Source: Lachnoanaerobaculum saburreum DSM 3986
GTDB lineage: Bacteria; Bacillota; Clostridia; Lachnospirales; Lachnospiraceae
Direction: 5' to 3'
Length of the DNA: 52,330 nt
Assembly (NCBI RefSeq): GCF_000185385.1
Contig: NZ_GL622296.1
Span: forward strand, 1,567,354 to 1,619,683
In this document: positions 29,362 through 37,446 of the stretch, in pieces
How the letters are laid out: each line of letters starts with the position of its first letter
Numbering within the stretch: the first letter of the stretch is position 1
Program-made: the position numbers and the translations under genes
The notes under the pieces: model-generated
The model's database searches: none
What the model was told of the DNA's origin: nothing
The model's input: the letters and a program-made list of their open reading frames with translations, nothing else

Positions 29362-30174
29362 CTACCTTTTTCTTTTCCTAAAGTTGATGCCTGAGTTTTT
29401 AATGGAAGGAGATTTTTTTAGCAGTTTTCTAAAAGATTCTTTTTCGCTTTCCGATAACCTTTTATATTTTATCCCCATGGAAGAACAGAAAACCTCAATA
29501 TACTTATCAATGTTCTTTCCGGAAGATTTCATGATTTGACGAACTTTCTGAACGGACAAGACATTTTCATCGTTATCGGCGATACTATCAATATCATGTT
29601 CGTGATTTTTACGAATATCTTTTAGAATGGCATCCCAAGTCTTATGGGTAATATGACAAAAGAAATCCTCTTCTCTTATCTGAGCAGCTGAAAGAGTTTT
29701 TAGTGGGAGATCTTATTTCACATAAGGATTTTGACTGATAATTTCAGTCCTTACATCTTTAAGATAATCATTTATGTCATTAAAACACTTAGTAGCAATA
29801 CCGTCAATAAAAATCTCCGTATCAGCCATAAGCTCCTTAAACTTATCATGTGTAGCAATTTCACAAAGTAAACGGTTATTGATAGAACCGCTTAACAACA
29901 AATCAATCATATTATCACTCAAATGTAGATTAGTCAAATCTGTATTTGGGTGATTTTTATTTTCTGTTAAACCGAGAAGATAATCAGTAGAAACCTTATA
30001 AAATTGTGCAAGTACAACCAAATTGCCATGATTGATTTCTTTGTAATCATCATTCTCATAGTTACCTAAAGCAGATTTTGAAATACCCGTAAGTTTAGCT
30101 AATTCCTCCAAATTCAACTTATGTGAAACTCTTAAATCTTTTAAGCGTTCTTGTAAGGTTATTTTACACTTCAT
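29362..30174 (-). pseudogene. XRE-family regulator of the element, split by an in-frame TAA
   Basis: The frame from 30174 encodes 153 residues with an N-terminal HTH (LNLEELAKLTGISKSALGNYEN near 19-40) and stops at TAA (complement of 29713-29715). The same frame then continues uninterrupted for 117 codons (DLPLKTLSAAQIREEDFF to the stop at 29362), with no start codon or ribosome binding site of its own beyond a TTG at 29559. Related regulators on Firmicute elements are about 260-280 residues long with a comparable C-terminal part, so a nonsense mutation is the simplest reading. The HTH part could still work alone. It is transcribed away from the leader region to its right, with an operator over its -35. 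Confidence 0.72.
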
Positions 30175-30212
30175 AGATATAGCCTCCGTTTAATACAAAT
30201 ATTTTCATAAGG

Positions 30213-30243
30213 ATTATACCATATTTTCCACAATCGTGGAAAA
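30213..30243 (-). promoter_or_regulatory. promoter and autoregulatory operator of the XRE gene
   Basis: On the minus strand the extended -10 TGGTATAAT (complement of 30213-30218 for the hexamer) lies 17 bases from a -35 TTCCAC. The -35 is embedded in a perfect 8+4+8 palindrome, TTTTCCAC-AATC-GTGGAAAA (30224-30243). A looser copy of the half-sites follows near 30262-30277. Binding there would block the promoter, as expected for XRE autorepression. Confidence 0.68.
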
Positions 30244-30332
30244 ATGAAAAAATTACCTTAAATTCCAACTTTGTGGACATACAGGAAGAACAGCAAAAAT
30301 ACACTATCATACAGACATAAAGAAATTGTTCT

Positions 30333-30550
30333 TTGACAATTGAATGATCGGTCTGTAAGGATATGTATTTATGGGGAAGTAGGCGATGACTTTCTAAGTA
30401 TCAGAAAAGAGCCTGCCAAGTAGAACAAAACGTTGCTGTGAGATACAGGGGCAGGAACTATATCAGGTCTAACCGACAAAATATAGAGTGCATATTTACT
30501 CAAGGTATCCATATAACATCTTAAATGTAAAAAAACAAACAGGAGGTTAA
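30333..30550 (+). ncRNA. candidate structured leader RNA of the lost small resolvase gene
   Basis: TTGACA at 30333-30338 starts a roughly 200-base stretch without an open frame that ends with AGGAGG at 30541. CCTGCC (30412-30417) can pair with GGCAGG (30450-30455), and TCGGT near 30347 with ACCGA near 30473. The layout of promoter, structured GC-richer leader and ribosome binding site suggests a 5' leader whose gene (a small serine resolvase, remnants at 31954-32181) was cut off by insertions at 30556. I do not recognise the RNA family. Confidence 0.35.
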
Positions 30551-30557
30551 AAATATA

Positions 30558-30668
30558 CTAGTGTCTTGACATATTGATATTTATCTTTATTTCCTGCCTT
30601 TGATATAAACTGAAAGAGTTCATATCAAAGTCGGAATTACTATGAATTTCAACGTGCCGTTATACTAG
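30558..30668. repeat. 111-bp MITE-like element related to the IS630-type ends
   Basis: A left terminal sequence starting CTAGTGTCTTGACATATTG (30558) after a TA closely matches the left end of the neighbouring IS630-type element. A degraded inverted copy (AATTTCAACGTGCC to CTAG, 30645-30668) closes a 111-bp unit, with about 16 of 24 end positions matching. Inside, CTTTGATAT (30598-30606) pairs perfectly with ATATCAAAG (30622-30630). Its final CTAG overlaps the first four bases of the full IS. Confidence 0.5.
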
Positions 30669-30762
30669 TGTACTGACATATTGATATTAGTCTAAATAGT
30701 CCTATCTATTGTTACTGACTTATGATATACTAAAACCACTAAAAAAATGGTGGTGATATCCT

Positions 30763-31272
30763 ATGGCAAGACCAAGAAGGTATAAAATCGAACTTACCGA
30801 TGAGCAATTAGAGTATTTAAAATCTGTTATCCGAAAAAAGGATACCTGTAAAACGATTCGATGCAGATGCCAGATTCTTATTGATCTGGATGAATCGCAC
30901 GCAAAGATGCTTACTCATGAACAGTCTGCAAAGTCGAATGGTGTATCTATGTCGACAGTAACCAAAACTGTGCAAAAGTATGTTCATGGTGGTATTGATG
31001 AAGTAACAACATTTAAACGTAGCGTCAATTCAGACAATGCAAGGCGTGTATTGGATGGGTGTGCAGAGGCACGTATCATTGAACTTGCCTGTGGTCCGGT
31101 TCCGGATGGACACTCCAGATGGACGATCCGCTTACTGGAAGAAAAATCAAGAGTTGTTCTTGACACTCCTGTTAGCCGTGAGGCAATCCGAAGAGCGTTA
31201 AAAAAAACAAACTTCGACCTCACAAAAACGACTACCGGTGCATCCCGACCAAAGAAAGTGCCGAATTCATAG
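30763..31272 (+). CDS. IS630-family transposase, N-terminal phase (orfA)
   Basis: The 169-residue phase holds the DNA-binding domain with a helix-turn-helix around QSAKSNGVSMSTVTKTVQKY (near 55-74) and the linker up to SREAIRRALKK. After the A8 run at 31200-31207 the translated tail (TNFDLTKTTTGASRP) no longer resembles the family. A -1 shift on that run gives LKKNKLRPHKNDYRCIPTKE, which is family-like and runs into the DDE phase. So orfA plus orfB probably make one transposase of about 383 residues by frameshifting at the A run. The start ATG follows GGTGGTGATAT. Confidence 0.82.
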   Translation: MARPRRYKIELTDEQLEYLKSVIRKKDTCKTIRCRCQILIDLDESHAKMLTHEQSAKSNGVSMSTVTKTVQKYVHGGIDEVTTFKRSVNSDNARRVLDGCAEARIIELACGPVPDGHSRWTIRLLEEKSRVVLDTPVSREAIRRALKKTNFDLTKTTTGASRPKKVPNS

Positions 31273-31277
31273 CATGT

Positions 31278-31913
31278 ATGGAAGATATCCTTGATGTATA
31301 TGAACTCCCATATAATCCCAACATCCCACTTGTCTGCATGGATGAAAAACCCTACCGGTTACTGGGTGATGCAAGACAATGCTTGCCTATGCGTCCGGGC
31401 AATGATCAAAAAATAGATTCTGAATATGTTCGAAATGGTACATGCAGTATCTTTGCTTTTGTCGAGCCACTTGGAGGCACTCATCATGTCAGTGTGAGAG
31501 AACATCGTACTGCCCTTGATTGGGCAGAAGAGATCAAATACCCGGTTGATGTGATGTATCCCTACGCTGAAAAGATCATTCTTGTTATGGACAACCTCAA
31601 CACGCATAAACCATCCTCTCTATATAAGAGGTATACGCCTGATGAGGCAAGAAGAATCATCAAGTGTTTAGAAATTCACTATACGCCTAAGCACGGGAGT
31701 TGGCTTAACATTGCAGAAATAGAACTTAATGCAATGAGTAGACAGTGCTTAGCGCGAAGAATCGAAAGTATTTCTATCCTTCGCGAAGAGTTAGCTGCCT
31801 GGGAAACAGAGCGCAATACTCTAATGGCAACAGTGAACTGGCAATTTCGAACCGCAGATGCCAGAGTGAAGTTAAGCTCATTGTATCCTAAGCTTACAAC
31901 AGAGGATGAATAA
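31278..31913 (+). CDS. IS630-family transposase, DDE catalytic phase (orfB)
   Basis: The 211-codon phase contains the catalytic triad of IS630 transposases: Asp in LVCMDEKPYRLLG, Asp in ILVMDNLNTHKPSSLY, and Glu in HGSWLNIAEIELNAMSR. The protein sequence upstream of its first ATG is continuous with the family (CIPTKESAEFIACMEDIL), which shows that translation enters from orfA by a -1 frameshift rather than starting here. The C-terminal NWQFRTADARVKLSSLYP is also typical. All catalytic residues are present, so the enzyme may be active if frameshifting occurs. Confidence 0.82.
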   Translation: MEDILDVYELPYNPNIPLVCMDEKPYRLLGDARQCLPMRPGNDQKIDSEYVRNGTCSIFAFVEPLGGTHHVSVREHRTALDWAEEIKYPVDVMYPYAEKIILVMDNLNTHKPSSLYKRYTPDEARRIIKCLEIHYTPKHGSWLNIAEIELNAMSRQCLARRIESISILREELAAWETERNTLMATVNWQFRTADARVKLSSLYPKLTTEDE

Positions 31914-31953
31914 CTGTTATAATAGTAAATATCAACGTGTCAATACACTAGTA

Positions 31954-32181
<228 letters not shown>

Positions 32182-32328
32182 GAGATATATTTTGACCAAA
32201 ACAGTAATATACATTTTGTATAAAATTTTTAAAGATAGTACAATCAGAACGGAAAGAGTAAATGCTTATTTTTATATTGCAGAAATTTTAACATTCAAGA
32301 GAAATTAATAAAAAATAGCAATTAATAC

Positions 32329-32357
32329 TTGCAATATATTTTTATGAATGATATAAT
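32329..32357 (+). promoter_or_regulatory. promoter of the small HTH gene
   Basis: TTGCAA (32329-32334), a 17-base spacer and TATAAT (32352-32357) lie 28 bases upstream of the ATG at 32386. The 147 bases between the resolvase remnant and this promoter hold nothing I can identify. Confidence 0.68.
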
Positions 32358-32385
32358 CTAAATATAGTTAGAAAGGATTAACCTT

Positions 32386-32619
32386 ATGAAAAATAGAATT
32401 AAAGAAATAAGGAAAGAGAAAAAAATAACACAACAGGAATTAGTTGATGATTTAGACATAACAAGACAATATATAAGTCTTATAGAAAAAAACGGGAAGT
32501 CAGAACCACCGTCATTAAAGGTGGCAAATGCGATAGCCACAAAATTGGGAGTATGTATCTATAGAGTATTTGATTTGGATGGAAAAGAAACCTATTCTTG
32601 CAAGAATTGTAGGTGTTAA
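32386..32619 (+). CDS. small XRE/Cro-type transcriptional regulator
   Basis: The 77-residue protein is essentially one helix-turn-helix domain: IKEIRKEKKITQQELVDDLDITRQYISLIEKNG, with recognition helix RQYISLIEK near 26-34. It ends with SCKNCRC, a three-cysteine tail (the last with CxxCxC spacing) that might bind metal or be incidental. Such 65-80-residue regulators are common on mobile elements next to small cargo genes. It stands at the head of a run of small genes up to the secreted protein at 33100. Confidence 0.82.
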   Translation: MKNRIKEIRKEKKITQQELVDDLDITRQYISLIEKNGKSEPPSLKVANAIATKLGVCIYRVFDLDGKETYSCKNCRC

Positions 32620-32668
32620 CTGGTTAAGGTTTCTTGATTAAAATAGATTACGAGGAGGTGCGTTTTGT

Positions 32669-32823
32669 ATGAAAAATATAAATCCTCAGAGGTATAAAAA
32701 CGGAGATGATTTTGTAATATTATTATAAAGCAATGAGAGGTGTTGAAAGGAATGAAAAATTTTTTTGATAGCTTTGATAATATTTTGCCTATTTATTTTG
32801 TCTCGCAAAACAATAACAAATAA
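32669..32823 (+). other. two very short frames with good ribosome binding sites
   Basis: GAGGAGGTG precedes an ATG at 32669 that opens 19 codons (MKNINPQRYKNGDDFVILL). GAAAGGA precedes an ATG at 32752 opening 23 codons (MKNFFDSFDNILPIYFVSQ). Both could be remnants or genuine micropeptides. Nothing in their sequence supports a function. Confidence 0.25.
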
Positions 32824-32826
32824 TCT

Positions 32827-33078
32827 ATGAATGACTATATGTATTATGAACTAAAGGGTCTATCAGAAGAAAAGTTGTATAAAGTGTTTATTGAGAATGG
32901 TTTGGAAGTGGATGATGAATTAGAAGAATATTTAATTGAAGAAGAAATAGCAAAAATATTAAAAACAGATTTCGATTTGTGGATACAAGGGATTTCAAGT
33001 CGTTCTCATGCAATGTATTTTCGATTTGCAAAGGAAGTGAAAAGAGTATATGAATTGTTACTAGAAAAATATAGATAG
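32827..33078 (+). CDS. small acidic hypothetical protein
   Basis: The 83-residue product is soluble, acidic and predicted helical (ELKGLSEEKLYKVFIENGLE, DDELEEYLIEEEIAKIL), ending in EVKRVYELLLEKYR. I do not recognise the family. It lies 3 bases after a micro-frame and 21 bases before a secreted protein gene with a strong ribosome binding site, so the genes are probably co-transcribed from the promoter at 32329. A role as immunity or chaperone partner to the secreted neighbour is only a guess from position. Confidence 0.6.
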   Translation: MNDYMYYELKGLSEEKLYKVFIENGLEVDDELEEYLIEEEIAKILKTDFDLWIQGISSRSHAMYFRFAKEVKRVYELLLEKYR

Positions 33079-33099
33079 AAATAAAGGAGGAATCAAGAA

Positions 33100-33762
33100 A
33101 TGTTGGAGAAAATAAAAAAATATTTGTATACGTTAGCGTTTATTTTACTTGCTGTTATGGTTTTGCCACAAACATTAAGTTATGCTGATGAAGTTGAGTT
33201 ATCAGCTGAAAAAATTTTATTGATGAATAAATCAGAACTTTTGGCTGAACTTGAAAATGGTGAATTGACCTTGCCGACGTATTATGATACTCACAGAGAT
33301 GTAGCAGAGACCTTTGTGTACAAGTATACACCATTGTTATTAAAAGAGGAATTAGATACAAGTGTGCCGCAATTTAATTATATGCCATCGAATGAAATGC
33401 TTAAAAATCTTGAAATATCTCTTATAAAAAGAGGATTACTCAAAGAAAAAGATTTTTCAAAGATTTATCCTGAAACGAGTTATTTATCCAGATATTCTTT
33501 GAAAGATAGCACAATTTTAGGCACTTGGAATTCAAATTATGAAAACTATAATTGCTATGCATATTCGATAGGTTTGACAAGCTGGAGACAACCCGATGGT
33601 GGGGATGGATACAGCTATTACGATGTGTCTAAATCAATTTCAAGTATAGCGGATGACGTATTAGCAGACTTAGATTCTTTGGGGTATTGGGGTTATAAAA
33701 CAACCACTAAACCTAAATCGCTTCCAGATAAACACTTTAGGGTGATTAGAAAAAGAAAATAG
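33100..33762 (+). CDS. secreted protein with a conserved Asn-Cys-Tyr motif
   Basis: The 220-residue product starts behind AAAGGAGGAA and has a clear signal peptide (MLEKIKKYLYTLAFILLAVM, cleavage likely after SYA near 28). The mature part contains ENYNCYAYSIGLTSWRQPDGG near 151-170, an arrangement seen in papain-like cysteine peptidase/amidase proteins, and DKHFRVIR near 210-217. In such families the region after the histidine normally continues with a tail; here the protein ends in RKRK after a few residues, so the C-terminus may be truncated. The end overlaps the frame of a DUF3847-like gene that has lost its 5' end, suggesting a recombination junction here. It looks like cargo of the element. 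Confidence 0.7.
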   Translation: MLEKIKKYLYTLAFILLAVMVLPQTLSYADEVELSAEKILLMNKSELLAELENGELTLPTYYDTHRDVAETFVYKYTPLLLKEELDTSVPQFNYMPSNEMLKNLEISLIKRGLLKEKDFSKIYPETSYLSRYSLKDSTILGTWNSNYENYNCYAYSIGLTSWRQPDGGDGYSYYDVSKSISSIADDVLADLDSLGYWGYKTTTKPKSLPDKHFRVIRKRK

Positions 33763-34126
33763 TAAAATTGAAAAAGCACAAAACAGAGCTAAGCAACTTA
33801 ATCAAAAAATAAGTAAACTCAAAAGAAGTGCAGAAACCCAAAGAAAAGTAAGAAAAGGAGGAGTATTTGAAGCCTTTGAAAGAGAAATTACAGGTAGGCA
33901 AGAAGAGACAAATAATGATTTGATCTATGCCTTTTTAGACTATGTACTATCAGATAACAGGAACAGAGAAAAGCTAAAGGAACTTACAGAAATTCACTTG
34001 AAAGATAGAGGACTGGATAGGAAAGAAACAGAAAATCCTGATGATAAAAAGGATAATGCCGACAAACTGAAAGAGGAAAACTTTGATGAAGATATGGAAG
34101 CTGATTTTTTAGAAAATGAAGATTAA
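33746..34126 (+). pseudogene. DUF3847-like mobile-element protein lacking its start
   Basis: The frame opens after TGA at 33743-33745 inside the end of the secreted protein gene and has no start codon with a ribosome binding site. It encodes a helical, basic segment (KIEKAQNRAKQLNQKISKLK, then RSAETQRK) like the beginning of DUF3847 proteins that precede relaxase genes on Firmicute elements, followed by a less conserved helical part and an acidic end (ENFDEDMEADFLENED). A TTG at 33920 could start a 68-residue product. The missing first residues point to the same junction as the secreted gene's truncated end. Confidence 0.55.
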
Positions 34127-34540
34127 AAAGATAGATTAGATAGGTGGCTTTTAGGAAAACTAAATACGAAAATGGATGGTGCAAAGTGAAAAGGGTTTTA
34201 ATACTTTGTTTTTTATTGATTTTTAATCAGTAAAAAACAAAGTTCACAGAAGTTTAAGGGGGAGTGTAGCCCCCTTTGAGCAAATAAAAATGCTTTAGCG
34301 TTTTTGTTTCCTTCGCGGAGCGGTAGGTTTTCCGCAGGAACGCAAAGCACCGAATGTAGTCGGTGTATCTTTGCGCCCTTTGAAAAAGGGAGTAAAGATA
34401 GCTTTCATCATCAGGATATTAAAAGTATGAAAATTAGATATTGGATAAAGATTGGCAGATAGAAAAAAATCAAGAAAAATCTATCTGCTTTTCTTATGCA
34501 CGAAAATACAAAAATCGTAAATCGAAAGGAGCGGAAAAGA
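34127..34540 (+). other. oriT-like intergenic region upstream of the relaxase
   Basis: This stretch of about 400 bases has no gene but several inverted repeats: the 41-base hairpin at 34203-34243, GGGGG/CCCCC around AGTGTAG near 34258-34275, GCGGA/TCCGC near 34316-34335, ACCG/CGGT inside a larger GCAAAG/CTTTGC pair near 34343-34374, and CCCTTTGAAAAAGGG near 34377. It is more GC-rich than its surroundings. Position just before a MobA/MobL gene and density of dyads suit an origin of transfer with nic site. The nic site itself I cannot place. Confidence 0.5.
34203..34243. repeat. long perfect hairpin left of the relaxase
   Basis: ACTTTGTTTTTTA (34203-34215) pairs with TAAAAAACAAAGT (34231-34243); TGATT and AATCA continue the stem across one T-G pair to a 3-base loop, 19 pairs in all. 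With T-rich and A-rich arms it could also terminate transcription from either side. Confidence 0.65.
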
Positions 34541-36241
34541 ATGGAAATCAAAAGTTTGCATACCCATGTAGATATTGTTACAAGAACAGGTGGAGGGAAA
34601 GTTATCCCTAAAGCTGCATATAATGCGAGAGATAGATTAAGAGATAATAGATATGGGAAATTAGAGGATTACTCTAAAATAGATGATCTTGTATTTTCAA
34701 AAATATTTCTTCCGAAACATGTCCCTAAAAAATTTTCTGATAGGGAATACTTGTGGAACAGTGTAGAAGAGATAGAAAAAAGTAAAAACTCACAACTGGC
34801 AAGAAATCTGCTCTTTGCACTCCCAAGAGAATTAAGTGAAGAAGATAGGATAAACCTCATCAGTGAGTTTATAGAAGAAAACTTTACCTCTAAAGGGATG
34901 ATAGCAGATTGTAATATTCATAATAAGAAGGCAAGCGACAATCAAGAACAACCTCATGCTCATATCTTACTTACCCTTAGAGAAATGGATCGTGAAGGAA
35001 ACTGGAAACCAAAATGCAGAAAAGAATATATCCTTGACGAAAAGGGAGAAAAGATAAAACTGAAAAGCGGAAACTACAAATCAAGAAAAGTAAACTTAAA
35101 TGATTGGAACGAGCCTGATAAAGCGAAAGAATGGAGGGAGAACTTTTCAAAGAAAGCAAATGAGTATTTAGCAAAAAATAATATAGATAAAAGAATCGAT
35201 TCACGCACCTTTGAAGAACAAGGAAGAGAAGAACTCCCGCAAGTTCATTTGGGAACAGCAAGCTATCAGATGGAGAAAAAAGGAATACAGGCAGAAAGAG
35301 GAAATCAAAACCGAAAAATCATAGCTTTAAATACAGAGTTAAAAAAATTAAAAGAAGAAATGGCAGAAATAAGCAGTTGGATTTTAAGTTTGGTAACTAT
35401 GGTAAAAGGCTTGTTGAAAGGATTTTCCAAAGAAAAACAAGAAGAGTATAACTTAACTCCGGACCTTTTTGATGTCTATTCCTATCTTGAAACCTACTAT
35501 AACATTCAAAAAGAACTATCTAAAAATCTAAGTTATGATAGCAGAATGAGAAAAGAACAGTTTGATTCTAAAAAGTATATGCACACCTTATCCTATATGA
35601 GCAGGAATAACCTAAAAACAATCTTAGATATACAGGGTAAAAAAGAGGAAGTAACTACAAGACTGAAAGAAAATAAGGGGAAAATAGCAGACTGTAATAA
35701 GCAAATGAAGAACATAGAAACCCTAATCAAACAAGCGAAAATAATGAAAGAGCATAAAACGGTATACGATAGATACAAGGGAGCGGATAATTCTATCTTC
35801 AGTAAAATTGCTGGTGCAAGCAAAGAAGAATATTACAATTCCCATAAGGCGGACATCGATAACTATATCAGAGCAAAATCTATCCTCAAAAAATTAAGCG
35901 GAAGCGAAAAGATAGAAATAAAAAAATGGGAGCAAGCAAAAAGAGCGTTACAGACCGATATAGATCATCTCATGTTTAACCAAAAATTTATAAAAGAGGA
36001 AATCAGTCAAATAAAACATATCAAATATGTAGTAGATGAAGTAAATAAGAATTTTGGAATAGATATAAATATGGAGATAGAAATAGCCTATAAAAAAGCC
36101 ATAGCAAGAGGAGAAAAGCCAAGTGTTAAAATGGCAATAGAGGAATTCCAAAAGCAAATCAAAAAAGAAGATCAGCAAAAAGCATGGACTAAAGAACATT
36201 CCAAGAACAAAGGTACAAAGTCAAAAGAAACAGAGAGATAG
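34541..36241 (+). CDS. MobA/MobL family relaxase
   Basis: The start MEIKSLHTHVDIVTRTGGGK at 34541 follows AAAGGAG; an in-frame ATG at 34496 lacks a good site. The 566-residue protein nicks the transfer origin and pilots the strand into the recipient. The N-terminal relaxase domain contains SLHTHVDIV, the tyrosine-bearing AYNARDRL near 27-34, the FALPRELSEEDR segment, and the metal-binding histidines in QPHAHILLTL near 136-145. The rest (about 250-566) is a long lysine/glutamate-rich helical region with coiled-coil character, ending in KSKETER. Type IV secretion must be supplied by another element. Confidence 0.9.
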   Translation: MEIKSLHTHVDIVTRTGGGKVIPKAAYNARDRLRDNRYGKLEDYSKIDDLVFSKIFLPKHVPKKFSDREYLWNSVEEIEKSKNSQLARNLLFALPRELSEEDRINLISEFIEENFTSKGMIADCNIHNKKASDNQEQPHAHILLTLREMDREGNWKPKCRKEYILDEKGEKIKLKSGNYKSRKVNLNDWNEPDKAKEWRENFSKKANEYLAKNNIDKRIDSRTFEEQGREELPQVHLGTASYQMEKKGIQAERGNQNRKIIALNTELKKLKEEMAEISSWILSLVTMVKGLLKGFSKEKQEEYNLTPDLFDVYSYLETYYNIQKELSKNLSYDSRMRKEQFDSKKYMHTLSYMSRNNLKTILDIQGKKEEVTTRLKENKGKIADCNKQMKNIETLIKQAKIMKEHKTVYDRYKGADNSIFSKIAGASKEEYYNSHKADIDNYIRAKSILKKLSGSEKIEIKKWEQAKRALQTDIDHLMFNQKFIKEEISQIKHIKYVVDEVNKNFGIDINMEIEIAYKKAIARGEKPSVKMAIEEFQKQIKKEDQQKAWTKEHSKNKGTKSKETER

Positions 36242-36258
36242 AAAAGAAGTGATATTTT

Positions 36259-36267
36259 TGGTATAAT
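36259..36267 (+). promoter_or_regulatory. extended -10 promoter before the ORF6N gene
   Basis: TGGTATAAT, a consensus extended -10, lies 93 bases upstream of the predicted GTG start; no clear -35. Confidence 0.45.
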
Positions 36268-36359
36268 GCAGGATGAAATTAAAATTTTGAAGATAAAATG
36301 AACGTATAGTTATAGTCTATAAGCTGATTATGATAAAAAAGATATTGGAGGTGGATTGT

Positions 36360-37355
36360 GTGGCAAAACAACATAATGAAATCGTAGTAATCGAAGAAGA
36401 TACTATAAAGAGTAGGATTTATGATATAAGAGGTCAAAAGGTGATGCTTGATTTTGAACTTGCTGAAATTTATGGATATACAACGACAAGATTTAATGAA
36501 CAAGTAAAAAATAATTCGGAGAAATTTGATGATGATTTTATGTTTCAGTTAACGAAGTCAGAGTTTGAAAACTTGATATCGAAAAAATCGACATCAAGTT
36601 GGGGCGGGCGTAGAAAACTGTCATATGCCTTTACAGAACAGGGAATATATATGCTAATGACTGTATTAAGGGGAGAACTTGCAGTGAAACAAAGCAAGGC
36701 TTTAATACGAATGTTTAAGCAGATGAAAGACTTTATTATTGAAAATCAGGATTTTATCGGTTCAAAGGAATTTGTTCAAATAGCAATTCAAACAAACCAA
36801 AATACAAATGATATAGCAAGACTCGATAGCAAGGTGAATACCTTAGCTACAAAAGAAGATTTGAAAAAGGTTATGGATCATTTTATAGACCCGGACACAT
36901 ATAAACATTTTCTCTTGATGAATGGAGATAAGATAGAGGCAGATGTTGCCTACACAAAAATATATAAGTCAGCAAAGAAAAGCATTTATGTCATAGACAA
37001 CTATATTGGACTTAAAACATTGGAACTTTTAAGAGCCGCAAGGGATAATACCCAAATTATAGTTTTCAGCGATAATGTAAAAAATAAGGATATGCTCACA
37101 AAAAACATCTTAGATGATTTTAGAAAAGGCTATCCTACAATCAACTTGAAGATGAAGATAGCCGGAAAAAAATATCACGATAGGTACATTGCAATAGACT
37201 ATGGAACAGAGCATGAAGCTTTTTATCTTTGTGGAGCTTCGTCAAAGGAAGCAGGAAATAAAATATCAAGTATTACCAAGATAGAAGAATCATCGAAAGA
37301 TATGTATCATATGATGTTTAGCGGAATGTTAAGCAATAAAGACTTAAAAGTCTAA
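36360..37355 (+). CDS. ORF6N-domain protein with a C-terminal phospholipase D-like module
   Basis: A GTG at 36360 behind GGAGGTGG is the preferred start; an ATG at 36330 is in frame but without a site. The 331-residue product has an ORF6N (phage KilA/AntA-type) domain at about 15-115 (IKSRIYDIRGQKVMLDFELA, FTEQGIYMLMTVLRG, VKQSKALIRMFKQMKDFI). The C-terminal half (about 195-320) resembles a single phospholipase D module: KSAKKSIYVIDNYIG, then YHDRYIAIDYG near 271-281 with an HxRx4D variant of the HxKx4D motif, then FYLCGASSKEAG. Function is unknown; phage ORF6N proteins bind DNA and some antagonise or take part in defence. It sits between relaxase and replication genes. Confidence 0.8.
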   Translation: MAKQHNEIVVIEEDTIKSRIYDIRGQKVMLDFELAEIYGYTTTRFNEQVKNNSEKFDDDFMFQLTKSEFENLISKKSTSSWGGRRKLSYAFTEQGIYMLMTVLRGELAVKQSKALIRMFKQMKDFIIENQDFIGSKEFVQIAIQTNQNTNDIARLDSKVNTLATKEDLKKVMDHFIDPDTYKHFLLMNGDKIEADVAYTKIYKSAKKSIYVIDNYIGLKTLELLRAARDNTQIIVFSDNVKNKDMLTKNILDDFRKGYPTINLKMKIAGKKYHDRYIAIDYGTEHEAFYLCGASSKEAGNKISSITKIEESSKDMYHMMFSGMLSNKDLKV

Positions 37356-37391
37356 TATGGAAACACGAAACAAACATAAAAATTTATGAAA

Positions 37392-37425
37392 GGGCGGTAG
37401 AAGTAAACATCTATCGTCTTTTTTA
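37392..37425 (+). terminator. terminator after the ORF6N gene
   Basis: GGCGGTAGA (37393-37401) pairs with TCTATCGTC (37410-37418) with two G-T pairs and is followed by seven T residues. Confidence 0.75.
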
Positions 37426-37446
37426 TTGGAAGAAAGGGAAGAATAA

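Larger units (their letters stand above)
30665..31951 (+). mobile_element. IS630-family insertion sequence (1,287 bp)
   Basis: The element is bounded by TA on both sides (30663-30664 and 31952-31953), the target duplication of the IS630/Tc1/mariner group. Its 24-base terminal inverted repeats start CTAGTGTA at each end and match at 21 of 24 positions (30665-30688 and 31928-31951). It encodes a transposase in two overlapping phases. It interrupts the 5' part of a small resolvase gene of the host element. Confidence 0.88.
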
